DNA of 25,911 bases from Plakobranchus ocellatus. Its lineage: Eukaryota; Mollusca; Gastropoda; Plakobranchidae. The notes beneath the pieces are model-generated. The model was not told where the DNA came from and did not search any database. It saw nothing but the letters and a program-made list of their open reading frames with translations. Numbering within the stretch: the stretch's first letter is position 1; every line of letters starts with the position of its first letter. A program made the translations under genes and the position numbers. Below are positions 1-11,020 of the stretch, piece after piece. Location: NCBI GenBank assembly GCA_019648995.1, contig BLXT01002074.1:407247-433157 (forward strand), given 5' to 3'.

Positions 1-1396
1 GAGTCACCAGCCATTTATGTGTGTGTGTGTATCAGTAATGGGAAAGGGCAGTGTTTTAGACCTACCTTCCACCAAGAGTGGGTCAGTAACCTTGCTCTCA
101 TTCTAACAGTTAGAACACACACAAAGCATCCCCCAACCCTATCACTTGCACTTACTTTTCTTAGTTATGAACACGTACAGAGAATCATAAAGACAATGAG
201 GAAAGGCAAAACGCTTCCCCCTTCTCCTCATCTGTCCCTCTCGTAGGGCCCTACTTCACACCAATTATATTATTTCAGGAGGGAAGAAACCCGCAGAATT
301 TTTCTAGGATTTCATTTTTTGATAATTACAGATATATTACATAGTAATCCACAAGATTGATAAGTGTATGATAAAGGAGAACTTTGACTTAGAGGCATGA
401 CTATCTACAAAGCCTTGTATCGGCTCCCCGCTGTTACCATCTTGGCTTAAATAGTTGATCTTTATGTGTGGAATTTTAAAAAACCTGCCTGGACTCACTA
501 CTTTTGTGTTAGGCCCTTGTAAAGTGAAAATATGGATTTTACTGCAGTGCGATTCTCTGAATTTAGTGCCTTTAAAATATCATAACTTCATATCTAAGTA
601 AGATATCAACAAAATACAAATTACAAATTACACTCAAATCAATATGGAATACAAGGGAACAAAAAAAAAGGAAAAAAAACCCCATTAAGATAAGCTGCAA
701 CATTTACCGCAAGTGATTTCAAATGAAATTTAGTACTTTTGTATTTATTTGTGTCACATATGTATGTATCAACGTTAGAAAATCTTTCACAACTTGATAG
801 TCATCTATCTTATTTTTTTATAAGATAGATGACTATCAAGTTGTGAAAGATTTTCTAACGTTGATACATACATATGTGACACAAATAAATACAAAAGTAC
901 TAAATTTCATTTGAAATCACTTGCAGTAAATGTTGCAGCTTATCATAATGGTTTTTTTTTCCTTTTTTTTTGCTTTCTTGAAAATGAAGAGACAAAGACA
1001 CACAATATTATGAGAACATCTATGGTCCTTTGAATGAGTATTATGAAGTTTGATAGTAAAGGGGCAGTAAATGAATAAAACATGAGAGCAGATATGTATG
1101 ATTAATGAATGAGAACAATTCAGTATTTAGATAGCACACACATTAAAACTCATGGTGGAGATGATCAGTTGAAGTCAATTTTTATTTCTACATGATGCTA
1201 CTTTCATAAATATTAATGCCTTTGCTTAAATGTAAAATGAACAGCTGTCAAAGAAGTCAACCAAAAATAAAGGAAAAATTTCAGATTGTCTGAATTCCAA
1301 TGTGGGTGACTCATCTGCTCCCAATGATTTTTCTTTTAAAAAAAAGTAGCTGTTTGGCTGAATGATGATCACAGAGAGAATGCTTTTCTTTCGCAG
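1..1396 (+). other. intron of the FGD-like gene (5' part of window)
   Basis: This is AT-rich sequence upstream of the first recognisable FGD-like exon. I see no exon that continues the PH, FYVE or DH parts of the protein here. It starts with a short GT run (about 19-31) and contains a long hairpin (listed separately). The small open frame at 19-246 has no homology I recognise and ends in low-complexity sequence. The stretch ends in a plausible acceptor, a pyrimidine-rich tract followed by cag at 1394-1396. Confidence 0.7.
652..980. repeat. long near-perfect inverted repeat (hairpin)
   Basis: The left arm (652-812) is the reverse complement of the right arm (821-980), with an 8-base AT spacer at 813-820 whose outer bases also pair. 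By eye the inner 130 bp or so of each arm differ at only two places (near 687/946 and 709/924). The outer A/T homopolymer part has a small length difference and a few mismatches. I see no target-site duplication or open frame. It lies in an intron of the FGD-like gene, so the primary transcript would carry a foldback of about 160 bp. It could be a foldback MITE or a recent palindromic duplication. Confidence 0.9.
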
Positions 1397-4300
1397 GTTC
1401 ATGCCAATGATGAAGGCTCTGACATGAGTGGCTACCTGTACACATTCAAGTCTCGCAAGTGGAAGAAAATGTGGTTTGTCCTAAAGGGCAAAGTTTTGTA
1501 CACCTATAAAGCAAGTGCTGTGAGTAATTGTTATTGTGGCCTTTACTTAACAACTACAGACTTGCCAACCGTCCCGCAAATTGCGGGACAATCCCGGAAA
1601 ATGAGTGTCTGTCCCGCAGTCCCGCATTTGTTATAAATGTCCCGGAATTCAGCTTTGTTTCGGGACAAAAATTAATCCCAATTTTTGCTTTTCTCAATGT
1701 ATACCGCTCTTCCGCAAATAAAGGTACTTTACTTGTAGTTTCCGTTTTCGTTTTCCGGTCGTTCAGTATTTATATCGATATACTTCATAACGATACTACT
1801 TCACTGTGGTGCTCTTTTATTATCGATATAAACTTTTAAAAATAAAGCATCTTGCACCAGTCTCCTTTCTGTTTATAGTTCTTTCTTTCAGTTTTTCCCC
1901 GACAGTCGATGTGAAAGTAGCATTACAATCTAGAAGTGCTTTGGTTTTCCGTTACCGTTAATTATTTATGTGAGTTGCATCTACATGCTTAGGAAGTGTT
2001 ATCAACGATTACAACATAACTGAAGGAGAGTTAGATCAATAGAATTTTCTCTGTGAATAGGCTAGAGTTAGGCTAATGCTGAACTCGATACTTTGTGCTT
2101 TTCTTCAATGAAGTCGTATAATTACTTATACTAGAACCGGGCATTAGGTCTATATCGCGATAAATAGCCTATCTTTTGAAGATCAAGGTCTATTAAATTT
2201 TGCAATTGTGATAATGTGAGTAGTCTTTATCCTTATTATAGATCTAGGTTTTGATTTATATTTAATCTGCAGACCTGTTTTAGTCATAATTTTACTTTAG
2301 TGATAGAAAGGCTACAGAGTTGATGCACTTAGATTTATATCAAGATATAGATCTCTATGGTGAATGAAGTTATAGATTGTGAAATTTAGGGCAATTTGTA
2401 AAAATATTAAGGTTTTGAACGGCAGATAGGATGGAATGTTCACACAGAGAAAGGGGGGGGGGTCTTTTTTTCTTCTGAAATATTAGGCCAGGATGAAAAT
2501 ACAAGCCTTCCTATGATTGGCCTTTATTGCGTCAAACTTCAAACAATGATGTTTTTCAACTTTATCCAAAGGATGTCTTATTTAACATTGGCCTTATCAC
2601 TACTCTTCTTAGTTACCTAATGAGAAAATCCTGACATTTACTATCTAAAATTTTATCTGGATCTATTGTTGGCATAAATAATATTATGTTGTCCTCATTT
2701 AAAAGTATAAAAGCAAGGCAGATGTATAATTCATTAGTTATTTGACTGGACTACATAAAGACACATTCAAAAAAACAAGCATAAATCACTAAGGACAGAC
2801 AGCCAAAGCATTGAAAAAATGTTTTGAAAGATTAGTCTGGCCAAAATTGTTATTAAAAAAAAAAAAACCTACAAAAATCTGTCTTTATAGTAAAGATAAA
2901 GAACACTTCAGTGATCATAGTGAATAGGACTTATCCATATATATGGATGTAAGTCATAATTACAATGGAGACAATGAAAAGAAACACATTGCTAGATAGA
3001 TCACCTCATGGATTATGATCACAATTAAAATGTTGGACACATTTTCAACCATCCAAGTGCATCAAACCAGTTTTTACTTGCACGAGCATGGCTTCAAACT
3101 GTCTAGCTGCCTATACAAAGAGTTTTGTATCTTGTCAACCTGGGCATCAGGCTTTTAAGAGGTTTGTTGTATAGTGTGCTGTATAATCTGGTTACATTGA
3201 ATCTTCAAACTTTAAGTTGTTTGTTATACACTAAAATGCTAACGCCTGGTCTGATTTTTTGTTTGCATGCGTGCGTGTGTCCCTGAAAACTGTCCTTTGT
3301 CCCTGAAAATGGACCTTGGTGTCCCTGAAAACATATTTTTGAGGTTGGCAGGTCTGCAACTAGGATTTAACTCCCTCAGTTTTGGCCCCTAAAGCAATAG
3401 GTTGTGTGTGTGTAGTTTTTTTTTCTTCTCTCATTTTTTTTTAGAAGGTGGGTGTAATGGCTGGTTTAGAGCACTTCTTCATTATCAAAACTATGTACCC
3501 TCATTTATTTTTCTCTCAAGTGTCTTTGCCTTTGTTTCTTCTTTTATTTCAGGATATGGCTGCAGTTGAAAGCATGCCACTTTTAGGATATGAAGTCTCA
3601 GAGTTTGATTCAGTAAGTTCTGTTTTAAATCAGACTAAGAGTTTTCAGATTACTTTGTTAAGTTATGGTAGAAGTAAAAAAAAAAGTATACAAATACTGC
3701 ACTCCCACTATGGTATCTTATTTGTGATCATCTTTTTTTTAACTTGATAAAGCTTGACAGGTGAAACATTGTTACATATACTCAGTGTTGTTTAATTTGT
3801 TCTTGTAAGTTTGAGTTGACGGTTGTATTATTTTACTAAGTTATGGTAGAAAATTTCTTGGTGATTACATCATCTGAGATGGAACTAGATGCAATCGAGC
3901 TTTCATCAAAATTAAGTCACATTATAATTGGTTTTCTTTTGTTTCCAATGACGCAAAATTTGTTTATGTTACTTGTATGGTAGTCAAGATAAAACTAAAG
4001 GTGATATAGTGGAAGTTCTCTTGAAAAATTATTTCCCCTTGCTGAGCTACATTTCTTATATTGAATAATTATGCAAAAGAAAAACAGTCTCTTTTGAGAA
4101 AGTTTATGAACATCATTTATAATTTATTATAAATTTAATCCAGATGGAAGTCAATGTATTTACCAGAGCTGAATTTATCCATAACAAAGGTCCACAATAT
4201 GTTCTTGATCTCTTCTGAAATTAAATAATTCACCATGAATTCCATTTTTTAAAGAATCCTTAAAACATTATATGTATCTTGGAAGAATTTTATGTAGGAA

Positions 4301-6052
4301 TGTAGAATATTGATTTATACACCTTATATAGCAAGATTGACTAGAAAGTAGTTCAACTGAAGTGAAACAGTTGGGTGTTGTTTTTGTGTATATGTAATAA
4401 TTTTTTTAACAATATTGCTCTGTATTTAATAGCGTGAAGATGTCCGGTTTTATGTTGGTTTTTTTCCCCATTTGCAATATACCCCTTTTATGCTGACTTT
4501 TGTGATCTGTTTACCTCTTCTTTTTTTTTTAAATTATGTTCCCTTGTAACCAGTTTCTTTTTATTTCATTTTTTTATCTTCATAATATGCCCCCATTGCC
4601 TTTTGTTCATGTTATTATTTAGTTATGTTTTTTTATGCAAATGCTTTCCCATACAATAAAAGTAATTCTGATCTTAATTAAAAATGAAAACATAGATTTT
4701 TTTCCCTCTCTTAACTCTACTCTGTATTGCATTGGTTTGATACTCATCAGTACTTTGAGGGAGCAGAGCCTAATCTTTTGATTGAGCTTCGACATCAGAA
4801 CAACCAACCCTTGACTTCCAGAGCCTCAAGTGGAGCAACTGTTGCCTCTAGAAATCTTACCGGGGCAGAGAGAGCCACGCAGCGCACTGTGCTCAAAACA
4901 GACAGTGCTGCATCAACTATCAAGTATGTATTTGCATCCGTGTGTTACACCATGAGCTTCTCTGATATCCCTCATCCCACTGCTGTTCCTTTAGTTTTAC
5001 CTTATCTTCTGTTCTCTTGACTTTATCTTAGTCTTAAAGTTGAACATTTGAACAAGATAGTGTTAGGCAGTTTGGTAGAATTTATTATCATTTAACATCT
5101 ATATGTTTTGACCAGGATGCATTTACCCACTCTTCCAAGGCTATTTTTACCTCCATTATTTTTCTCAAGCTGATGTAACTTTGGAAATATCTCTCTGTTC
5201 ATTAAGTTTTTTGGGGGATTTTTTGTATATGAGCAATTGCCAAAAGGTGGACCCCAGAATTGGGTCACATTTTTTACTGCATTTTGAAAAAAAGAATCTC
5301 CAATTACAAAATGGAAAAGCCCAGTTGAGTATTAGTGAGGCAATATTCATGCAGAGTTGCATAACAGGAGTAGATCTATGTAAAAACAATTGGTCTGTGT
5401 CTCTTCACTTGGTGGTGAATGAGCTTCATTTGTTGATGGATGACCACTTTTTTGGTGATTTTCTCATCATAGTTATGTTCGAAACTTATTTGGTTAATTT
5501 AGGCAGCAAGGATACATCCAAAAGTTATTTTTGAAACATAAAGCAGTAGTTTGTATGCAATTACACTCATAAAATCGAAATTTGTGTAATGATAAGTTCA
5601 TTCTTTTCAAATAGGGCTTGTAAAAAATCTTTTGCACATAACTATGATGACAGCCCACGTTTTGGTAAACCCTCATATGGGTTTGCGTAAAGATTATCAA
5701 ATTTATTCCTAGAGTATCTTTTTAATAGATCATGGAAATTTTTTAAATAGATGAAATAGTCTCTTAAAAATGTTAGGTTTTTAGAAAATCAAGGCAATAA
5801 GTATTCTAATAATCTTAATAAGCTGTGGACAGCCTACACCCTGAGGTCTTGCATATTTTCTGCAATTGTGGTGGGATTCTATCTTGTAAGTCATATTTTT
5901 TTTTTGTAGTTTGTGAGGGGTTGCCAATGTGTTGACAGAACATAGGAATTCTTTTTGGCGACAGGGTCAGTTCAAAATGAGATATAGGAGATTCTCGCAA
6001 TGATTTTTGTTTCAGATGGGTAACAGTTCTCCGTGAGGCTTCTTTGACCTAG
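1397..6052 (+). CDS. FGD5/FGD6-like Rho GEF, 3' part (C-terminal PH domain)
   Basis: FGD proteins (FYVE, RhoGEF and PH) activate Cdc42-type GTPases at membranes. Only the C-terminal PH domain is in this window. Exons are 1397-1519, 3553-3612, 4751-4923 and 6016-6052, joined in phases 0, 0 and 2, with gt donors and ag acceptors throughout. The encoded 120 residues begin VHANDEG, continue with MSGYLY (first strand), KKMWFVLKGKVLYTYKAS and MPLLGYEV, and end with the alpha helix STIKWVTVLREASLT and a TAG stop. The conserved Trp of the PH C-terminal helix is TGG at 6017-6019. The MSGYLY, LYTYKAS and ESMPLLG blocks, and termination right after the PH helix, fit my memory of FGD5/FGD6 rather than FGD1-4. 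I cannot separate FGD5 from FGD6. The N-terminal exons lie upstream of the window. One oddity is a Ser/Thr-rich insertion in exon three. Confidence 0.82.
1551..1556. repeat. left target-site duplication of the 1.8-kb element
   Basis: The hexamer caacta directly abuts the left end of the transposon. The same hexamer abuts its right end at 3357-3362. This supports insertion by transposition into the intron just after the donor of the 1397-1519 exon. Confidence 0.8.
1557..3356. mobile_element. non-autonomous DNA transposon, 1800 bp
   Basis: The left end reads CAGACTTGCCAACC. The right end is the reverse complement of CAGACCTGCCAACC. These are 14-bp terminal inverted repeats with one mismatch, flanked by the direct repeat caacta (1551-1556 and 3357-3362). 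Both ends carry subterminal repeats: tcccgc, tcccgg and cgggaca motifs at about 1571-1672, and three copies of gtccctgaaaa at about 3280-3340. I see no transposase-like reading frame inside, so it is probably a non-autonomous or decayed copy. A 6-bp duplication is unusual among the common cut-and-paste superfamilies, and I cannot assign the superfamily. It sits wholly within an FGD-like intron, in a region that splicing removes. Confidence 0.82.
3357..3362. repeat. right target-site duplication of the 1.8-kb element
   Basis: The hexamer caacta immediately follows the right terminal inverted repeat and matches 1551-1556. Confidence 0.8.
3613..4750 (+). other. intron of the FGD-like gene
   Basis: The intron begins gtaagt after the codon for Ser and ends tactcatcag before Tyr-Phe-Glu-Gly. 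It is strongly AT-rich with many T runs. I see no further exon or repeat in it. Confidence 0.75.
4751..4923 (+). CDS. FGD-like exon with an insertion in the PH domain
   Basis: This is the third visible exon of the FGD-like gene, 57 codons plus two bases. It starts YFEGAEPNLLIELRHQNNQP, which fits the middle strands of the PH domain, and ends TVLKTDSAASTI plus a split Lys codon, which fits the last strand and the start of the C-terminal helix. Between these lies a Ser/Thr/Ala-rich stretch (about 4812-4877, SRASSGATVASRN onward) absent from vertebrate FGD5/6 PH domains as I remember them. It is probably a loop insertion. It could instead be a retained short intron that keeps the frame, but I see no gt...ag pair that obviously removes it. 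Confidence 0.75.
4924..6015 (+). other. last intron of the FGD-like gene
   Basis: The intron begins gtatgt and ends in a T-rich tract with ttcag at 6011-6015. The open frames at 5165-5700 on both strands overlap each other, have no recognisable homology and use AT-rich codons. I treat them as chance. Confidence 0.7.
6016..6052 (+). CDS. FGD-like terminal coding exon
   Basis: The first base completes the split Lys codon. Twelve codons then read WVTVLREASLT and TAG. The Trp-hydrophobic-x-x-Leu pattern is the hallmark of the PH C-terminal helix, and the protein stops right after it, as I recall for FGD5 and FGD6. The exon is too short to be found by length, but the acceptor, the phase and the motif agree. 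Confidence 0.85.
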
Positions 6053-6423
6053 CAGTTACCTGGTAGATCACCCAGTTCCACATGTATCTGCCTGCAGCAA
6101 GCAAGTAGCTATTTTCAAAAGAAATCAAACAATGAGGAAGTGGCAGAGACTCTGCAAGGAAATTAATCCAGAGATAGTTAGTGATGCTCTCTCTAACCCT
6201 GAAATAATTTTACAGGTCTTTATCATCTTGAGGAAATCCATCTTTGTAAATGTAATCATCAATTTATTGATGCGTTGACATTACTATTATTAAATGTTGC
6301 TGAAAGCATTAGGAAGAATATTTCTCAAGTTTAGAATTTAAATACTATTGTCATCATCATATACAAGCATCATGATAAGATTAATTTGTTTGAATCACAA
6401 GATGCAATTGAAAAAGTAATAAA
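6053..6423 (+). other. probable 3' UTR of the FGD-like gene
   Basis: Sequence follows the TAG without further coding signal. The first good polyadenylation signal, AATAAA, is at 6418-6423 and is followed by a G/T-rich stretch (gcctgtgtctt). A longer UTR is possible, because further AATAAA motifs occur at 7429-7434 and about 11526-11531. Confidence 0.5.
6418..6423 (+). terminator. candidate polyadenylation signal, FGD-like gene
   Basis: AATAAA lies 366 bases after the stop codon, with a G/T-rich stretch downstream. Other AATAAA sites further on mean this may not be the only site used. Confidence 0.45.
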
Positions 6424-8608
6424 TAGCTAAATTTTTGCCTGTGTCTTAAGTAGAGCATCTTCCACTGGTGTGCGAATTAGTAATTTAAGTTGTGTTTGCT
6501 ATGATGATTGTCTAAACATAGACCAGCATCAATTTTATTTATGTATAGATTTCTCAGGTCGAATGACTAGGCTGTGCAATACATGATCATTAGTACCATC
6601 CCATATTGTTGTTTACAATACTCTATAACTTGTGTGTTTTGTGTAAATATAAAAAAAAAATGATTTTCAAACTATATTGCTAGAAACCGATATCAAAGAG
6701 AAAGATACACCTGCTTATGTATAAATTATACATAAAAATGTGCTCTTTTTGTAAAAAGTGAAAAACATGTCCTTTACAAAAAGAAATCAACTAAGTTTGT
6801 GACCACTAATATTTGTCAATCAGAAGTGTATTGTGAGGAAAACTTATGTTACGTATATCAAGAAGAACTCGGGGCCTGCGTGTGTTTCTGGGTCATTGTT
6901 TACTCCTATTTGTAAATCAACGAAATGTTTGAATTAAGAGGATTGGAAGTAGTAGTTAATTTATTTTTTCTTTAATGTTTTTGGGAGCCATAGAATTTTT
7001 ATGCTGAGCCATTTGAAAAGTATTTCCATCTTTGGCAAGCCTTTCCCAGGTTTTCCACCCCGTGCAAAACCTTCAGCATGATTTCTATAGAGAATGTTTT
7101 TGTATTTCTTTGTTTTGCAGTTTTAGCCAGCTTTGATTTTATAGTTAAAAAATCATGAGACTGAGACCAACCAAAAACATGGTAAAAAGTTTCATGCTGT
7201 TTGCAGTGGTGGTGTTTTCAAATATAGAGAACCGTCTTCTACCCACTTTAGACTATGGGACTGAAATGAACAAAGTCAAAGAGATGAAAAGAATCCTTAC
7301 ATCTTGAGAACTTTGACTTATGAGAAATCTGAAACATAAGACTTCGGCTACTGAATTTTCCAATGCATTCGATCTAATGCATATGTGCAGAGTCACCACA
7401 TAATGTGATGTTGGGCAGGGACATGTGTAATAAATATTTGCACATTTCTGAAGCAGTGTCACAAAATGAGGCCAATTGTGGTTTTGCATGATTGACTTTG
7501 AGTGGAACCATTAATTAGAGGGTGAAAACCACTCACATCTCTGTGTGGAGAACTTTCTGTAGACGTGCTATAGAATTTTTATACCAAAAGCATTGGGAGT
7601 ATTTACCCTTTTTACTTAAGTATTTTCAGTCTTGCAGTGACTGGTAAAATATTGAAATCCATTCTTTATGTGGTCTCAAAGGCACAAAATCTTTATTTTT
7701 CCCACAGCCCATTTTGGCTGTTTCATGTCGCGTGACACACACCTTTTTTTTTTCCATTTTTATTTATTTACACTCTGAATTGTTTTAAAGAAGAATGATG
7801 CCATGACCTAATATAAATAGTGATGCCAATGAGCAATGAGATCACGAGTAACTGGTTCTATGGAGTTAACAACAATCAAGCAATTAATCAAGCCTTGATT
7901 TTAAAAAATAAATAAATAAAAATTTCAACCATTCAGGTTTTTTTTTTTGTGTATGTATTTTACCTTGAAGGAAAGGAGTTTAAGGCTTTTTGCAACAATT
8001 AAGCGTAGTTCATACTGCAAATAAGGAAGAAAAAGCAGTTTCTTGGTTTGGCCAAGTTGGACAGAACAGCAGTTCATACTATTCACAAAGGGAAAAAATT
8101 TCTTGATTTTTCTGATTACTATTGATGCAAGGAGGAGATTGAGAATTTTTGTGGCCAAATCTGTCTACCACTACTAAATTCAGTGATAAACCAACAGAAT
8201 AAGGCCAAAATTACTGAAATCCTGATATGAGATGAAAAATAGTGAAATCTGTATCTTCTCTTTTAAAAAAATCACTCAATTTGGCCCATACCTGTGTTCA
8301 AAAATGAAAATTCCCTTGATATGGATAGACCAAAATCGCCCTTTCAAACAATTTGAAAGAAAAAAAAACTTATTTCTTTAGTTGGCCGAATTGTTTGTTG
8401 GAATGTTATCTTTTTGAAGTCATCCTCTTTTGCATTTTATCCATCGTCTCTTAGGCACAAAACTATATGTATTCACAGATTTTGAAATCAAAACCATAAC
8501 AAATCATCAGCATGATGCTTGCTTACTCAGTCATATTTTTTTTTGTCTTTGTGCTAATCAATATTTATATTGAGACTACAAGTAAATGCCTGTGAAGTAT
8601 GCCCTACA
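6424..8608. other. AT-rich intergenic DNA, no gene seen
   Basis: I found no exon with credible homology or splice support on either strand. The minus-strand open frames at 7253-7489 and 7925-8158 are short, AT-biased and unlike any family I know. A short (aaat)n run lies near 7905-7920. Confidence 0.6.
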
Positions 8609-8692
8609 CTGGGGACCAAACTCCCAAGCACTTATAACAAAAAGTCAGGCACTTTATCTTCTGTGCCAAGCATTAACCCCCAGTTGAAATTT
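8609..8692 (-). repeat. tRNA-derived SINE head, decayed
   Basis: Read on the minus strand, the stretch resembles a tRNA. A D-arm-like part with TGCTTGGCACAG comes first (8661-8675). About 45 bases later comes GTTTGGTCCCC (8611-8621), close to the pol III B box GTTCGANTCC and followed by a CAGTG continuation. The A box is weak. It is probably the degraded 5' part of a SINE rather than a working tRNA gene, because the cloverleaf arms do not pair well by eye. Confidence 0.4.
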
Positions 8693-10915
8693 AAAAGGAT
8701 ATTTTTTTTGGCCCATTTGCACAATTTTGGTAAACTTGTACTTTTATATCTTTTCCTTTAAGCTTTACATATTTTTTTTTAATAACCCCACCGGTATGTT
8801 ATCTAATCATTTATTTCTTCAACAAATTTTTTATCTTCTAAAAAGCATTATACATGGAACCCTATTATTTATCCAGGGTCAAATTGTCTTTTAATCCTTA
8901 CATATACCCAATATAGATCACGTTGCAATTTTGCTCTGATTTGCTTTAAAATCACAATCAAAGTTTCTACTGTATAATATGTTTTTGTATAGCTTGTTCT
9001 AATATGACTTGTAATTATGCTATTAAGAGAATGTAGCTAAAAAATAAAAAGCTATGCTTATCATCGAGTACAAAGTATTGTGTATTTAACCTGTGAAAGT
9101 TTGAAACCCGATACCTGTTTCAGATTTGTATGAAGCCTTGTTGTGTAGACGTAGCTGCCAATCTTATCTTCTCTTCTTTCAGTTTTTCCAGTTTTTGGCT
9201 TCATCCTCAGGCAAATCAGATTTTCTAACTTCACAATTAGATTTATATTTTTATGAAATAAGGAGACGATGTGGATGGCTTGACTGAGAGTGAGAGTTCA
9301 ATCCAGTTTTGAAGGTGCTAGAGAGCTATTCATTTGTCCCGGAAAATCATCTATTCTTTATCTTGGTCCACCTACAGCCTATTACATCTATGTACATAGC
9401 CTTTAGTTAATTATGATGACATAGCACATCGAACAAACAAAAAAAAAAGGATTTCCAGTGTTTTTCATATGTTCAAAACTAGTATAGACTGATATCATTA
9501 AAACTTTGCAGGTCAAAATCTAACTTTGGAATCACATTTCTTTATGTTGGATGCTTTTCAAGATATGTTGACAGCTAATAATAAAAAAAACTTGGCTTCA
9601 GTTTACAAAGTGTTGACATTATTTTGACCTATGCAGTAATGATTTGGTCCTAAAAAACCTGACGCATTCTCAAGAAGCTGCCATTTAAAGTGGTTCTTGT
9701 TGTGAAAACTTCCCTCAATCACCAGGTTGTTGGGCAAGATAGTCTTATGAGGCTGAATCATTTGCATCTCTCTACGATTGATTGTATGAGAAATATAGGA
9801 TAATTAGTAATTGGATTCTCTAATACCTGATCACCAGTATTTTGTAAAAAAAAAATCATTTTCTACAGCTTTGATATGGGGAGATGGCTAAGAGTTAAGG
9901 GCAGTTGCAATATGTAGAGAAAATGTGCATATAACTTTTTTTTAGAATTATGTTATTTAATGTCACCATTTGATTCTTCTTTAAAAATTTATGTGCTTTT
10001 TTAATTGTAATAATTGCATGCATTCAACACAACTCTGGTCCTGTTTACTTCCACCGGTAATATTTTTTTAAGGGTATCAGTATCTTTCAATGATGTGTGT
10101 ATAAAAGTAGGGAAGGGAAAGTGTTATTTGTAATTTTTTTTTTTTTTTAATTTATTGGCTTATTTTAAGGATTAAAAAAAAAAGTGCCATTCTGATTCTA
10201 ATCATGACCCAAAATTATCTGTGCTTCATTTTGTATGGTTTTGGTCTTTCTGGTAGTATTCACCTTTTTTTTGAAATGTTCACATAAATAGTGTCTCTTC
10301 TCACCAATACTCCCATCAAAGTTAAACTGCGTTTGCCTCAACTGCTCAAATATCCTAACTGTGCCAACTGGATTTCTAGCTGCTAAAAGACATGAATGAT
10401 TATCTACTATTTGTGAAGAAAGTTGGACAGTGAATTGTTTCATAATTTTTTTTTTCTTTTCTTTTTATTTTTATTGATTGTTTTATTTTGTATTGTTTTA
10501 GATTTTTTCATGTGAAATTGAAAACATTCAGGAGTATTTCGCAATCAAAAGTGGAATCAATCTTTGTTAAACAGTTTTACTGTGATTGGAAAATTTGTAC
10601 TTTGATGAAGTAGGTAAATATTCAGTGCTTTGCAACAGCATAAATTAGGTTTTGAATGCAATTAACGTACTTGTATGAGAAAGGAATGACATGAAGATCT
10701 CATCTTCAGAGAAAAAAAAGCAATACAGAATTCATACTGAAGTATGATTGATTAGTATTATTCAACCACAGAAATTTATACATATATAAATAATACGTCA
10801 ATCAAAATTGATATATCTTCCTTCTATTTTATCCTCATCTCTCGGTCTCTCTCACTTTTCTGAAGAGTTAATGCTCAAAAGTGAATGGAGAAATTGCCCT
10901 CAAATTTAAAAGTAG
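8693..10915. other. AT-rich intergenic DNA, no gene seen
   Basis: This is T- and A-rich sequence with many homopolymer runs. The minus-strand open frame at 10198-10443 has no recognised homology, conserved motif or splice support. I see no repeat unit longer than a few bases. Confidence 0.55.
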
Positions 10916-11020
10916 CCTCTGCCGTGGGCTTGAACCTGTAACAACAGATGACATGATGAGGCCGAACAAAGCCTGAGATCATCAAGTGGCAAGTGTGGGC
11001 TGCACCAACCCTCTATCTCT
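10916..11020 (-). repeat. tRNA-derived SINE head
   Basis: On the minus strand, TAGAGGGTTGG (11005-11015) followed by TGCAGCCCACACTTGCCAC resembles a tRNA A box and D arm. GGTTCAAGCCC (10926-10936) matches the pol III B box GGTTCGANTCC with one clear change. The two boxes are about 70 bases apart, longer than in a normal tRNA, which suggests a SINE with small insertions. The 3' body and tail of the element are not obvious. It is in the same orientation as the relic at 8609-8692, but the two are not close copies. Confidence 0.55.

Noticed and set aside
5165-5700. Overlapping open frames on both strands, up to 117 codons
   Set aside because: They lie inside the last FGD-like intron, overlap each other, have AT-driven composition and show no recognisable motif or splice context.
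1397-6052. Gene symbol FGD6 or FGD5
   Set aside because: The PH sequence fits both. The invertebrate gene may precede their split, and only the C-terminus is visible.
10541-10570. Possible exon after an attcag acceptor
   Set aside because: The reading frame after it closes within a few codons and adds nothing to either gene.
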